The notes: generated by a model from the letters alone, not told the origin. A stretch of 64,000 nucleotides of DNA from Streptomyces sp. CGMCC 4.7035 (GCF_031583065.1 NZ_CP134053.1:1364001-1428000), one strand, 5' to 3'. Positions 9,684 through 18,910 are shown, counted from the first letter of the stretch. Program-made: numbers and translations.

Positions 9684-10078
9684 TGTCCACGGGCAAGCAG
9701 TCGAGTGCGCTGGCGCAGCCGTTGAGGCCGCCCTCGGGCGGGCGGATGGCGGCCTACCTGGGCCTCGTCGTGCTCGGCGCGGCGGTCGGCGTGGCGGGCG
9801 GTCTCGTGCAATCCGGCTGGTTCCCGGGCGGATTGCTGCTCGCGCTCGCGGGCGCGGCCGGGCTCTTCGTCGGAGGGGCACGGGCCGTGGGCACCCGCGC
9901 GGGAGCCATCGCGCCCGCCGCCGGTTGGGTGGTCGCGGTCGTCCTGCTCACCGCCAGCCGGCCGGAGGGGGACTTCCTGTTCGGCGCGGGTGCCGGATCG
10001 TACCTCTTCCTGCTCGGCGGCATGGCTGTGGCTGTGATCTGTGCCACCCTTGCCCGGGGGCCGCAACAGGGTGGCTGA
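9680..10078 (+). CDS. Small integral membrane protein (DUF6113-like)
   Basis: A 132-residue membrane protein with four hydrophobic segments after a polar N-terminus of about 25 residues. The start is ATGATG at 9680 or 9683, overlapping the mshB stop, with GGAG upstream; this overlap implies translational coupling with mshB. I recall a Streptomyces family of this size at this place (DUF6113), but the number is from memory. A role linked to mycothiol is suggested only by position. Confidence 0.8.
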   Translation: MMSTGKQSSALAQPLRPPSGGRMAAYLGLVVLGAAVGVAGGLVQSGWFPGGLLLALAGAAGLFVGGARAVGTRAGAIAPAAGWVVAVVLLTASRPEGDFLFGAGAGSYLFLLGGMAVAVICATLARGPQQGG

Positions 10079-10227
10079 GGCGCCCGACTTGGTGAGTGAC
10101 GTACCGACTTCTCCCCCGCGGGCACGGGATGCCCCCCCGGAATACTGGCGCGTAGGTGGGGATCCCGTGCGGGTTTCCCCGGCGGGCGCGCTCAGCGGGT
10201 CGCGGGCGGCCAGTATGGTGGTGCGGC

Positions 10228-10285
10228 GCCCCCCGAGCCTCCCCCTAGCCCTCGGCTCCGCTCGAGCAGGGGGACCCCCACCTGT
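10228..10285. repeat. Streptomyces-type palindromic mini-repeat, copy 1
   Basis: The sequence has the elements CCCCGAGC, CTCGGCTCCGCTCGAGC and AGGGGGACCCCC, which can fold into a branched hairpin. A related copy lies at 23198-23240. Such elements are scattered in Streptomyces genomes. This copy sits just upstream of the gene starting at 10328, so it is probably in that gene's leader. Confidence 0.7.
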
Positions 10286-10327
10286 TGAGGTCGAGACGGG
10301 CGGCGGAGCCAACCGGGAGAACCTGCC

Positions 10328-12694
10328 TTGAGTCGTGAAACTGACAGTTCGTCCGCCGGCCCCAACGGGCGTGGTGGAGCCGCGTACCCGTCGGGGACGC
10401 CGCCGTACGGGACCCCCATGGCTTCCGTGGACGGTGTCGACGCGAGCCGTTCGGCCACGCAACCGGAGGAACGCAAGACCGAGACCACACTGACGACCCG
10501 GATCCGGATCAACATCCCCGGATCGCGGCCCATTCCGCCGGTCGTCGTACGCACCCCCGTCGCGGAGGCCGACAGCGCCGAGGAAGCGGGCGCCGACACG
10601 AAGGCGCCGAGCTCCATGAGCGGCCCCGGCACCCTCGACGGTCCCGCAGAGCCCGCCGCGCAGGCGCAGGCCGAGGAGAAGACCAGCGACTGGTTCGCGC
10701 CCCGCAAGTCCGCGCCCGCCAAGGGCCCGCAGGGCGGCGGGTCGGCCAACGGAGCCGGTCTGCCCGGGGCTTCGGGCATACAGGGCACGGGCGGCGCCCC
10801 AGCAGCGCCGGGCGGCTCCGGCGCGGGCGCTGCCCGCCCGGGTGGCCCGGGTGCGAACACCCCGGGTGGCGCACGCCCCGGAGCTTCCGGTGCGCCCGGC
10901 GGCTCGGGCGCACGGCCCGCTCCGGGCACGGGCGGATCGGCCCCGCTCGGCGCACGCCCGGGCGGCACCAACGGCAAGGGCCTCCCGGGTGCCACCGGCG
11001 CCGGCCCCGTCGCGCCGGGCCACGGCGGCGGCACCGGCTCCTTCGACGTGTCCGACGCGGTGGCCGCCACCACCGCCCAGTTCCCGGTCATCGGCACCGA
11101 CGACGCGGGCGAGCCCAGCCGCGACGGCCTGCCGTACTTCTCCGACGCGGGCCGGCGCGGCCCTGCCGGCCCTTCCGGTCCGACCGGCGGCCCGGTCACG
11201 GGCGACGGCCCCGTCATCCCGCCCGCGGGTCCCTCGGCGGGCCTCCCGAGCCGTAACGCCTCCGGCCCCTCGGCGGGTGGCCCCGGTCGGAACGCCTCCG
11301 GCCCGGGCGTCGGCGTCCCCGGTCGGAACGCCTCCGGTCCCTCGGTGGGTGGCCCCGGCCCGAGCGCCGGCGGCCCCGGCCTGCTGGCACCCGGCTTCCC
11401 CGGCACGCAGGGCGGCCCGGGTGGTCCGCTCGGACCCGGTGCGCCCGCGGCTCCCGGTGTGCCCGGAGCCGCCCCGGGCCAGGGCCGTCCCGGAGGCGGG
11501 ATCAGCGACGACACCGCGGTCCTCACCCCCCAGAAGCCCGCCCCCGGAGCGGGTCCGCAGGGCTACGGCGGCCCCCGCGACAACGTCTCCGGGCACACCG
11601 TCACCAGCGGCATCCCCGTCGTCCCGCCGGGCGCCCAGATCGGGTCGTTCTCGGACTCCCCCTCCGACGGAGCGGTGGCGCACACGGCCCCGAAGCTGCC
11701 CGACCCGCCCAAGACGCAGTCCGCCCCCAGCGGGAAGCCGGCCAAGAAGAAGGGCCGCAGCAAGCTGGTGCTCCTGGTCGGCGGCGTGGTCTTCCTCGGC
11801 GGTGTCGCCTACGGCGCCGGGCTGCTGATGAACCACTCCGACGTGCCCAAGGGCACCACCGTGTTCGGCGTCGACATCGGCGGCGGCACCCGCGACGAGG
11901 CGATCCAGAAGCTCGACGCCGCCCTGGGCAGCCGTACGGACAAGCCGATCCAGCTGTCGGTCGACGGCAAGACGGTCTCCCTCAAGCCCGACCAGGCGGG
12001 CCTCCAGTTCGACAGCAAGGCCACCGTCGCCGCCGCCGCGAAGAGCGACTACAACCCGGTGTCGGTGGTCGGCTCCCTGTTCGGGCAGCAGCGCGCCGTC
12101 GAACCCGTCATGCCCGTCGACGTGGAGAAGCTGCAGGCCGCGCTGGAGCGCGCCGGGGGCGGCTCCGGCTCGATGACCGACGGCACGATCAAGTTCGAGT
12201 CCGGCAAGGCCGTCGCCGTGTACGGCAAGGCGGGCAAGGGCATCGACGCCGCCGGTGCGACCGCGGCCGTCGAGCAGGCGTACCGCACCCAGGTGGAGAC
12301 CAACGCGAGCACGTCCGTGAAGGTGCCCACGACCATCAAGCAGCCGACGATCTCGAACGCAGAGGTCGACCGGATGATGAAGGAGTTCGCCGAGCCCGCG
12401 ATGTCCGAGCGCGTCACCATTCAGACCGACGCGACGCACAGGATCCAGTTCGGCTCCGTGTCACTGCCGAAGATCCTCGGCGTCAAGGCCGTCGGCGGCA
12501 AGCTCCAGGAGACGTACGACCTCAACGCGCTCAAGGAGGCGTACGGCAGCACCTTCGACGGTGTCCTGATCACCCGGGGATCCGGCCAGAAGACGGCGGT
12601 CACGCCCCAGGACGTCGCCTCGGTGCTGAGCAAGGCGCTGCGCGGCAAGACGGCGGCGGAGCGCATCGGAGTCATCGCGACCAAGCCGAGCTGA
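10328..12694 (+). CDS. Large membrane protein with PG_binding_4-like extracytoplasmic domain
   Basis: A 788-residue protein. Residues 1 to about 475 are low-complexity, rich in Gly, Pro, Ala and Ser, and probably disordered in the cytoplasm. One membrane span follows at about 479-501, then an extracytoplasmic part of about 285 residues. That part starts GTTVFGVDIGG and resembles the putative peptidoglycan-binding repeat domain seen in YoaR/VanW-type proteins. The start is TTG at 10328 with GGGAG at good spacing. No catalytic domain is visible. A role in cell-wall attachment is inferred only from the domain. The internal part contains near-repeats of SGP(S/G)(A/V)GGPGRNA. Confidence 0.8.
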   Translation: MSRETDSSSAGPNGRGGAAYPSGTPPYGTPMASVDGVDASRSATQPEERKTETTLTTRIRINIPGSRPIPPVVVRTPVAEADSAEEAGADTKAPSSMSGPGTLDGPAEPAAQAQAEEKTSDWFAPRKSAPAKGPQGGGSANGAGLPGASGIQGTGGAPAAPGGSGAGAARPGGPGANTPGGARPGASGAPGGSGARPAPGTGGSAPLGARPGGTNGKGLPGATGAGPVAPGHGGGTGSFDVSDAVAATTAQFPVIGTDDAGEPSRDGLPYFSDAGRRGPAGPSGPTGGPVTGDGPVIPPAGPSAGLPSRNASGPSAGGPGRNASGPGVGVPGRNASGPSVGGPGPSAGGPGLLAPGFPGTQGGPGGPLGPGAPAAPGVPGAAPGQGRPGGGISDDTAVLTPQKPAPGAGPQGYGGPRDNVSGHTVTSGIPVVPPGAQIGSFSDSPSDGAVAHTAPKLPDPPKTQSAPSGKPAKKKGRSKLVLLVGGVVFLGGVAYGAGLLMNHSDVPKGTTVFGVDIGGGTRDEAIQKLDAALGSRTDKPIQLSVDGKTVSLKPDQAGLQFDSKATVAAAAKSDYNPVSVVGSLFGQQRAVEPVMPVDVEKLQAALERAGGGSGSMTDGTIKFESGKAVAVYGKAGKGIDAAGATAAVEQAYRTQVETNASTSVKVPTTIKQPTISNAEVDRMMKEFAEPAMSERVTIQTDATHRIQFGSVSLPKILGVKAVGGKLQETYDLNALKEAYGSTFDGVLITRGSGQKTAVTPQDVASVLSKALRGKTAAERIGVIATKPS

Positions 12695-12714
12695 CCTCTG
12701 GTCGTCCGGGTGAA

Positions 12715-12747
12715 CGGAGCCCCTGCCCACACCGGGCAGGGGCTCCG
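12715..12747 (+). terminator. Transcription terminator hairpin
   Basis: A 14-bp perfect stem (CGGAGCCCCTGCCC and its complement, loop ACACC) begins 20 bp after the stop of the PG_binding_4-like gene and is followed by a short T/C-rich stretch. Confidence 0.85.
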
Positions 12748-12842
12748 TCGTCCTCCCCCCGGCACGACATGACATCTGTCATGCGGGAGTCACGACACCC
12801 GGCACTGACAAAGGCACTTCCCGCGCCGCCACGATGGGTCGC

Positions 12843-13769
12843 ATGACGACGACAGCGGCGGCCACCGGATCGGTGGTCGGGTTCGACCGGGTGACGAAGA
12901 CCTACGGGGACGTACGGGCCGTGGACGGGCTGACGCTCGATCTGCACCCGGGTGAGACGGTGGCCCTGCTCGGGCCCAACGGAGCGGGCAAGTCGACCAC
13001 GCTCGACCTGCTGCTCGGGCTCAAGCACCCGGACAGCGGCTCGGTCCGGGTGTTCGGCACCGGCCCGCGCGAGGCCATCGTCGGCGGGCGTGTGGGCGCC
13101 ATGCTGCAGAGCGGCGGCCTGATGGACGAGGTCACGGTCGGCGAGCTGGTCAAGCTCGCCTGCGATCTGCACCCCAAGCCGTACAAGGTCTCCGACGTGC
13201 TCGCCCGCGCGGGCATCTCGCAGATCGCCGGCCGCAAGGTCGACAAGCTCTCCGGCGGCCAGGCCCAGCGCGTCCGCTTCGCCCTCGCCACCGCCGGCGA
13301 CAGCGACCTGATCGTGCTCGACGAGCCGACCACCGGCATGGACGTCTCCGCCCGCCAGGCCTTCTGGGCCACCATGCGCGAACAGGCCGACCAGGGACGT
13401 ACGGTCCTGTTCGCCACGCACTACCTGGAAGAGGCCGACGCGATCGCGGACCGCGTGCTCGTCCTGCACCGCGGCCGGCTCCTCGCCGACGGCACCGCCG
13501 CCGAGATCAAGGCGAAGGCCGGCGCCCGCCGCATCGCCTTCGACCTTCAGGGCACGATCGACGAAGCTCCGCTGCGCGCCCTGCCCTTCCTCACCTCGAT
13601 AGACGTATCCGGGCAGACCGTCCGCATCCAGTCCTCCGACGCCGACGCGACCGTCCACGCCCTGTACGGGCTCGGCGTCTACCCCCGCAACCTCGAAGTC
13701 GCCGGGCTCGGACTGGAGCAGGCGTTCGTCGCCATCACCGAGGCCGAGGAGGCCAAGCAGTCATGCTGA
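12843..13769 (+). CDS. ABC transporter ATP-binding protein (ABC-2 exporter)
   Basis: A 308-residue ATPase of the DrrA/CcmA type used by ABC-2 exporters. Walker A is GPNGAGKST near residue 45, signature LSGGQAQR, Walker B LIVLDEPTTGMD, and the switch is in FATHYLEEAD. It should couple with the permease encoded by the overlapping next gene. I chose the ATG at 12843; an in-frame ATG at 12834 is possible, and neither has a strong binding site, so a leaderless or weakly initiated message is possible. The exported substrate is unknown. Four overlapping genes (12843-16334) form one operon. Confidence 0.9.
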   Translation: MTTTAAATGSVVGFDRVTKTYGDVRAVDGLTLDLHPGETVALLGPNGAGKSTTLDLLLGLKHPDSGSVRVFGTGPREAIVGGRVGAMLQSGGLMDEVTVGELVKLACDLHPKPYKVSDVLARAGISQIAGRKVDKLSGGQAQRVRFALATAGDSDLIVLDEPTTGMDVSARQAFWATMREQADQGRTVLFATHYLEEADAIADRVLVLHRGRLLADGTAAEIKAKAGARRIAFDLQGTIDEAPLRALPFLTSIDVSGQTVRIQSSDADATVHALYGLGVYPRNLEVAGLGLEQAFVAITEAEEAKQSC

Positions 13770-14524
13770 ATACATTTGCTGCGCGGGGCCTGATCAAACT
13801 GGAACTCGCCCGCGCCCTGCGCAACCGCAAGTTCCTGTTCTTCTCGGTGATCTACCCGGCGGCCCTGTTCCTGCTCATTTCGAGCACCTCCGGCAGCGCG
13901 AACACCAAGGTCACCGGCAGCGGCCTGACCGTCCCGACGTACATGATGGTCTCCATGGCGTCCTTCGGTGCCCTGACCGCCGTGCTCATGGGCAACAGCG
14001 AGCGCATCGCCAAGGAGCGCGAGAACGGCTGGGTGAGGCAACTGCGGTTGACCAGCCTGCCCGGGCACGGCTACGTCCTCGCCAAGACCGCCGGCGCCGC
14101 CGTGGTCAGCCTGCCGTCCATCGTGGTCGTCTTCGTGGTCGCGGCCACCCTCAAGCACGTCCGCCTGGACCTCTGGCAGTGGCTCGCCCTCACCGGCGCC
14201 ATCTGGGCCGGCAGCCTCGTCTTCGCCGCGCTCGGCGTCGCCATCGGCTACCTCGCCACCGGGGACGCGGTCCGCCCGATCACCATGATCACCTACTTCG
14301 GCCTGTCGATCCTCGGCGGCCTGTGGTGGCCGTCGGCGGTCTTCCCGACCTGGCTCCAGAACATCGCGAAGTGGCTGCCCACGCACGCGTACGCTGCCCT
14401 GGGGCAGGCCATCGAACAGAGCCAGGCCCCGCACGCCAAGGACATCGCCATCCTCGTCGTCTTCTTCGCCCTGTTCGCGGGCGGCGCGGCATGGCTGTAC
14501 CGGAAGGACACGCTGAAGGCGTGA
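13763..14524 (+). CDS. ABC-2 type transporter permease
   Basis: A 253-residue membrane protein with six hydrophobic segments and the layout of ABC-2 permeases: N-terminal segment after about 20 residues, large middle region, and the conserved segment near ILGGLWWPSAVFPTW. The start overlaps the ATPase stop by 7 bp and its stop overlaps the kinase gene by 4 bp. With the ATPase it should form an exporter. The following two-component pair suggests control by membrane or envelope state, as in DesK/DesR- and LiaRS-type modules. Confidence 0.9.
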   Translation: MLNTFAARGLIKLELARALRNRKFLFFSVIYPAALFLLISSTSGSANTKVTGSGLTVPTYMMVSMASFGALTAVLMGNSERIAKERENGWVRQLRLTSLPGHGYVLAKTAGAAVVSLPSIVVVFVVAATLKHVRLDLWQWLALTGAIWAGSLVFAALGVAIGYLATGDAVRPITMITYFGLSILGGLWWPSAVFPTWLQNIAKWLPTHAYAALGQAIEQSQAPHAKDIAILVVFFALFAGGAAWLYRKDTLKA

Positions 14525-15723
14525 GCGCGATGACGGACGACGGCCTGCACGAGGAAGTCCGCGTGGAGCGGATGATGCGCATGGGGGAGGCCCCGCGCGA
14601 CATGCGCCAGGCGATGCGCAAGCTGGTGTGGATCCTCCCCTGGCTGGTCTTCCTCAGCTCGCCGGTGAAAGACCTGTCCTCCGGCCACCATACGACCGCC
14701 GCCACCACGGCCGGCTGGCTGGGCCTCGCGGCCTTCGTAGGGCTCTATATGACGCTGGTCTTCCGGAACATGGGCAAGCCGTTCTCCGAGCCGGTCGTCG
14801 CCGTCCTCGTCGCCGTGCTCGGCACGCTCGCCGTCGTGCTGTGTCTCACCCTCGGTTCCTCGTGGCTCGGCCTCTTCGTGTACGTCTCCGTCGTCTGCGG
14901 CGCGACCTTCCCGCTGCGCATCGCGTACTGGACGATCCCGTTGACCACCGCCGTGATGCTGCTCGTGGGGCTGCGTGCCGGGGAGGACGACGCGTGGAGC
15001 CTGATCCTCCTGGTGCTGCTCATCGGCTACTCCATGACGGGCATACGGCAACTGGTGCGTACGACCGTGGAGTTGCGCCAGGCCCGCGCCACCGTCGCCC
15101 AACTCGCCGCCAACGAGGAACGGCTGCGGCTCGCCCGCGACCTGCACGACCTGCTCGGCCACTCGCTCTCCCTGATCACGTTGAAGAGCGAACTCGCGGG
15201 CCGGATGCTCCCCGGCCACCCCGACAAGGCGGCCCAGCAGGTCGCCGACATCGAGCAGGTCAGCCGTCAGGCCCTCGTCGACGTGCGCGAGGCGGTCACC
15301 GGCTACCGGCGCCCGCGCCTGGCCGCCGAACTCGCCGGGGCCCGGGTCGCGCTGACGGCGGCCGGAGTCACCGCGAACATACCCGCCGAACCGGACCTCA
15401 CCGGCGTCCCGGAGGAGAGCGAGTCCGCTCTCGCCTGGGCGCTGCGCGAGGCGATCACCAACGTCGTACGGCACAGCGGCGCCGGGCGCTGCACGGTGGA
15501 GCTGCTGAGGCGGCAGACCCTGGACGGACCGGTGCTGGAGGTGGCCGTCGAGGACGACGGCTCGGGCGGTTCGGGCAAGGGCCCCGGCAACGGCCTGACG
15601 GGCCTGACAGAGCGGCTGGAGAAGGCGGGCGGGACGCTGGAGGCGGGGCGCGTGAAGCGCGGGTTCCGGCTGGTCGCCCGCGTGCCCGTCGAGACCCCGG
15701 CCGACATAGGATCCGGGTCATGA
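14521..15723 (+). CDS. Sensor histidine kinase (NarL/DesK type)
   Basis: A 400-residue membrane sensor. About five hydrophobic segments occupy residues 35-170. The HisKA_3 dimerisation motif follows, LARDLHDLLGHSLS, with the phosphorylated His209. The ATPase part has an N box (AITNVVRHSGAG) and a G box (DDGSGGSGKGPGNGLTG). There is no large extracellular domain, so it probably senses the membrane itself. I chose the GTG at 14521 that overlaps the permease stop; an ATG at 14530 is an alternative. It overlaps the regulator gene as ATGA and should phosphorylate that protein. Confidence 0.92.
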   Translation: MSAMTDDGLHEEVRVERMMRMGEAPRDMRQAMRKLVWILPWLVFLSSPVKDLSSGHHTTAATTAGWLGLAAFVGLYMTLVFRNMGKPFSEPVVAVLVAVLGTLAVVLCLTLGSSWLGLFVYVSVVCGATFPLRIAYWTIPLTTAVMLLVGLRAGEDDAWSLILLVLLIGYSMTGIRQLVRTTVELRQARATVAQLAANEERLRLARDLHDLLGHSLSLITLKSELAGRMLPGHPDKAAQQVADIEQVSRQALVDVREAVTGYRRPRLAAELAGARVALTAAGVTANIPAEPDLTGVPEESESALAWALREAITNVVRHSGAGRCTVELLRRQTLDGPVLEVAVEDDGSGGSGKGPGNGLTGLTERLEKAGGTLEAGRVKRGFRLVARVPVETPADIGSGS

Positions 15724-16334
15724 GCCGCACGATCAAGGTCCTGCTCGCCGAGGACCAGTCGATGGTCCGCGAGGCACTGGCCGCCCTGCTCGGCCTGGAG
15801 GAGGACATCGATGTCGTCGCCCAGGTCGCCCGCGGCGACGAGGTGCTGGCTGCCGCGCGCGCCCACGAGGTGGACGTGGCGCTGCTGGACATCGAGATGC
15901 CCGGCGCCACCGGGATCGAGGCGGCGGCACAGCTGAGCCGGGAGCTGCCGGCGCTCAAGGTGGTCGTCCTCACCACGTTCGGACGCCCCGGCTATCTGCG
16001 CTCCGCGATGGAGGCGGGCGCCGACGCGTTCCTGGTGAAGGACGCCCCCGCGGCCCAACTCGCCGAGGCGGTACGCAAGGTGCTCGCCGGGGAACGCGTC
16101 ATCGACCCGACGCTGGCGGCGGCCGCCCTGGCAGACGGCGCCAACCCGCTGACCGAACGCGAACGCGAGGTCCTGCGGGCGGCGGCGGACGGCTCGACCA
16201 ACGCGGAACTCGCCGCCACCCTCCACCTCTCCCAGGGCACGGTCCGCAACTACCTCTCCACGGCGATCCAGAAACTGGCGGTACGGAATCGGGCGGAGGC
16301 GGTACGGATCGCGAGGGAGAAGGGCTGGTTGTAG
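15720..16334 (+). CDS. Response regulator, NarL/LuxR family
   Basis: A 204-residue regulator. The receiver domain (residues 5-120) has the acidic pair in LLAEDQ, the phosphorylation site Asp57 in LLDIEMPG and the conserved Lys in LVKDAP. The C-terminal LuxR-type helix-turn-helix begins LTEREREVLRAAADGSTN. It should act with the kinase encoded immediately upstream and probably controls the same four-gene operon or its exporter. The start overlaps the kinase stop by 4 bp. Confidence 0.93.
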   Translation: MSRTIKVLLAEDQSMVREALAALLGLEEDIDVVAQVARGDEVLAAARAHEVDVALLDIEMPGATGIEAAAQLSRELPALKVVVLTTFGRPGYLRSAMEAGADAFLVKDAPAAQLAEAVRKVLAGERVIDPTLAAAALADGANPLTEREREVLRAAADGSTNAELAATLHLSQGTVRNYLSTAIQKLAVRNRAEAVRIAREKGWL

Positions 16335-16465
16335 GAGGGGGGTGCCCCGAACCGGGCTGCGCCCCGATAGGGGCGCGGGGAACTGCGCGACCAGCCACGA
16401 CGCGCCCGCACCCGCGTGACGACGAAACCCCTACGGCGCTTGGGCGAGACCACGGCTGCGAAGGC
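16335..16465. repeat. Streptomyces intergenic repeat between convergent genes
   Basis: The stretch contains GATAGGGGCGCGGGGAACTG, followed by GCGCGACCAGCCACGACG, a sequence type I recall as recurring in the 3' regions of many Streptomyces genes. It has short hairpin potential (CCCCGATAGGGG) and may act as a terminator or RNA 3' end. No gene is seen. Confidence 0.6.
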
Positions 16466-17317
16466 CTAGTTGAGCATGGCTCGGGCCGCCCGAGCCTGCC
16501 CCCGCACCCGATCAGCCGCCGTTTCGTCAACGGCAGAGACAACCTCCGCGTACGCGTCCAGCTCCGCGGCCCCCCGCAAGAAATCCCCGCGCTGCACAAG
16601 AAGCTGCGCACGCTCGTACCGCAACCGCGCCGGATGCGACGGCAGCAACAGCGACAGCTCGACCGCCCACAGGGCGACATCCGACCGCTCCGGCCGAGTG
16701 GCAGCCCACGCACGGATGTTGTTCAACACACGCAACACGACGTCCAGCGGATCGGCGGGCGCGAGCATCGACGGATCGAGCGACGAGCCCGTCGCCCCGG
16801 CGACCAGCAACTCGGTGTCGGACCCGCTCAGCAACCGTCCCCCGTCGAACGGATCGGCCAGTACCTGACCCTCCTGCGGGCCGAATCCCACGACGAAGTG
16901 CCCCGGCAGCGCGACGCCGTACACCGGAGCCCCGGCCCTGCGGGCCACCTCCATCCAGACCACCGAGAGCAGGATGGGCAGCCCGCGCCGCCGCCGCAGC
17001 ACCGCGTGCAGCAACGAGGACTCCAGGCGCTCGTAGTCCGCGGCAGAGCCGTGGAACCCGCAGCGCCCGCCGAGGACGTCGGCCAGCGCCATGGCCCAGG
17101 CCCGCGGTCCGCCCGGCGCGTACGGCAGCAGTCCGGCCAGCCGGTCCAGCTCGATCTGCGCGGCGTCCATCCCGGCCTCGTCCAGCGTCCCGTCCGCCGC
17201 CGCGCCCACGAGCAGACACAGGGCCGCGAGGTCGGGCCGCGCGGACCGTGCCTCGTCGGCGAAGCGCTGCCGCACCTCGGCGGCCCGCTCCGGCTCCGGG
17301 GGATAGGGGGCGTGCAT
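16466..17317 (-). CDS. SirB1/transglutaminase-like family protein
   Basis: A 283-residue cytoplasmic protein of the SirB1 type (transglutaminase-like core 2). Characteristic are ERLESSLLHAVLRRRRGLPI, the VWMEVARRAG segment, and PVYGVALPGHFVVGF with the conserved His. The N-terminal half is helical, and a TPR-like C-terminal part covers the last 80 residues. The molecular role of the family is not established. The ATG at 17317 lies 13 bp after the stop of the GNAT gene, so the two form an operon on the minus strand. Confidence 0.82.
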   Translation of the reverse strand: MHAPYPPEPERAAEVRQRFADEARSARPDLAALCLLVGAAADGTLDEAGMDAAQIELDRLAGLLPYAPGGPRAWAMALADVLGGRCGFHGSAADYERLESSLLHAVLRRRRGLPILLSVVWMEVARRAGAPVYGVALPGHFVVGFGPQEGQVLADPFDGGRLLSGSDTELLVAGATGSSLDPSMLAPADPLDVVLRVLNNIRAWAATRPERSDVALWAVELSLLLPSHPARLRYERAQLLVQRGDFLRGAAELDAYAEVVSAVDETAADRVRGQARAARAMLN

Positions 17318-17330
17318 GCCTCGAAACCTC

Positions 17331-18380
17331 TCACACCGCCGGTCCGGCACCGGCGACCGTGGGGCCGCCCGCATCCGGTCCGCGGGAGTCATCCGGCTCC
17401 CGGTAGTGGTGATACGCATGATGCGCCGCGAACCCCAGTCGCGTGTACAGCACCCGCGCCCCCGCGTTGTCCGTCTCCACCTGGAGCCATGCCGCCGAGG
17501 CGCCCTCGTCGAGGGCCTGCCGGGCCAGCGCGGCCATCACGGCCGTGGCCAGGCCCCGGCGGCGCTGCGCCGGGTCGACCTCGACCGCCGCGAAACCGGC
17601 CCACCGCCCGTCGACCACGCACCGCCCGATCGCCGCCGGAGGGGCACCCTCGGCGCCCGGTACCGTCGCGAACCACACCGAGGGCCCGCTGCCCAGTACC
17701 TTCAGGGCCACCTCGCCCAGCCCCTTGCGCTGGTAGCGGGCGAGCCATGTCTCGTCGGCCGTGCGGGAGAGCACGACCCCGGGCGCCTCCTGGTCGGCGA
17801 CGGACGCCAGGGGGCCGGTCCACAGCTCGGCGGTCACCTCCCGCGTCCAGCCGCGCGCCTCCAGCTGGGCGCACAGGAACTCCTGTGTGCCCTCCGCTCC
17901 GGTCGCGAGCTGTATGTAGGCGGGCAGGCCGCGGGTGGCGTACCAGCGCCGTACGGCGTCGAGGGCCTCGTCCAGCGGCAGCCCGGGGTCGCCGAGAGGC
18001 AGCACCGAATTGGCCCGGCGCGTGAAACCGGAGGCGGCGCGCAGCTCCCACTCGCCGAGCCGCTCCCGTTCCACCGGCTGCCAGGCCCGGGCGGAGATGT
18101 GCACCAGTTCCTCGTACGACGCCGCGGGACCCCGGCGACGCGCCGGAGCAGCCGGCACGACCTTGCCCGCGACCAGGGAGGACTCCGTGATCCGGACGCT
18201 CTCGCCGTCCCGTCGTGTGATCACCAGCACACCGTTGTCCCATGATGTGAGAACACCGACCGTGTCGGTGAACCGCTCACCCTCGGCGGCATGTTCGTTC
18301 CACCGCCGGACGGAGACGCGTTTGCCCACGTCAGCAGTGGTGATACGGACCTCGAGTCGGCCGCCCGCAGAGATTTCCAC
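17331..18380 (-). CDS. GNAT family N-acetyltransferase (Rv0428c-like)
   Basis: A 349-residue protein with two parts. Residues 10-75 form an SH3-like beta domain (KRVSVRRWN, GVLTSWDNGVLVITRRDG). The C-terminal 150 residues are a GNAT fold with the acetyl-CoA loop VDPAQRRRGLATAVM and the terminal LYTRLGF. This two-part layout matches the mycobacterial Rv0428c family, from memory. The acceptor substrate is unknown. The GTG at 18380 is supported by the SH3 part; no better start lies downstream. It is the first gene of a two-gene minus-strand unit. Confidence 0.83.
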   Translation of the reverse strand: MEISAGGRLEVRITTADVGKRVSVRRWNEHAAEGERFTDTVGVLTSWDNGVLVITRRDGESVRITESSLVAGKVVPAAPARRRGPAASYEELVHISARAWQPVERERLGEWELRAASGFTRRANSVLPLGDPGLPLDEALDAVRRWYATRGLPAYIQLATGAEGTQEFLCAQLEARGWTREVTAELWTGPLASVADQEAPGVVLSRTADETWLARYQRKGLGEVALKVLGSGPSVWFATVPGAEGAPPAAIGRCVVDGRWAGFAAVEVDPAQRRRGLATAVMAALARQALDEGASAAWLQVETDNAGARVLYTRLGFAAHHAYHHYREPDDSRGPDAGGPTVAGAGPAV

Positions 18381-18520
18381 AGGTCAGTTCACCCCTCCTG
18401 TTCGGATCATGCCCAGGAACGGAGATACTAGGTGCGGGCATCGACGACGCCGCGCTCCCGCGCGCCAGGCGGCGGAGCCTGAGGAGGCCCGCCAGCGCCC
18501 TATCGAGGAGGAACGACAGC

Positions 18521-18841
18521 GTGACCTACGTCATCGCAGAGCCTTGTGTCGACGTCAAGGACAAGGCGTGCATCGAGGAGTGCCCGGTCGACTGCATCTA
18601 CGAGGGCCAGCGGTCCTTGTACATCCACCCGGACGAATGCGTCGACTGTGGAGCCTGTGAGCCGGTGTGCCCGGTTGAGGCCATCTTCTACGAGGATGAC
18701 ACTCCCGAGGAGTGGAAGGACTACTACAAGGCGAACGTCGAGTTCTTCGACGAGCTCGGCTCGCCCGGTGGCGCCAGCAAGCTGGGGCTGATCGAGCGCG
18801 ACCACCCCTTCATCGCGGCGCTGCCCCCGATGAACCAGTAA
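18521..18841 (+). CDS. fdxA: Ferredoxin FdxA, 7Fe type
   Basis: A 106-residue ferredoxin. The first cluster has the spaced cysteines of a 3Fe-4S site (CVDVKDKACIEECPVDC), and the second has CVDCGACEPVCP for a 4Fe-4S centre. The C-terminal 45 residues are the usual extension of actinobacterial 7Fe ferredoxins. It carries low-potential electrons for reductases or cytochromes P450. The GTG start at 18521 follows GAGGAGGAACGACAGC. A strong terminator follows, so the downstream aminotransferase gene probably has its own promoter or relies on read-through. Confidence 0.95.
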   Translation: MTYVIAEPCVDVKDKACIEECPVDCIYEGQRSLYIHPDECVDCGACEPVCPVEAIFYEDDTPEEWKDYYKANVEFFDELGSPGGASKLGLIERDHPFIAALPPMNQ

Positions 18842-18860
18842 GCGGCTCGCACATCTTTGC

Positions 18861-18910
18861 CGCCTCGGTCCCGTACGGTGCTGCCGCGCCGTACGGGACC
18901 GAGGCGTTTT
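18861..18910 (+). terminator. Rho-independent terminator of fdxA
   Basis: An 18-bp perfect stem at 18861-18878 and 18889-18906 with a 10-nt loop is followed directly by TTTT. The stem includes CCGTACGG on both arms. Confidence 0.92.

Noticed and set aside
9536..12439. Minus-strand open frame of 967 codons
   Set aside because: Complement of mshB, the DUF6113-like gene and the PG_binding_4-like gene; low-complexity composition mirrors the Gly/Pro-rich coding strand.
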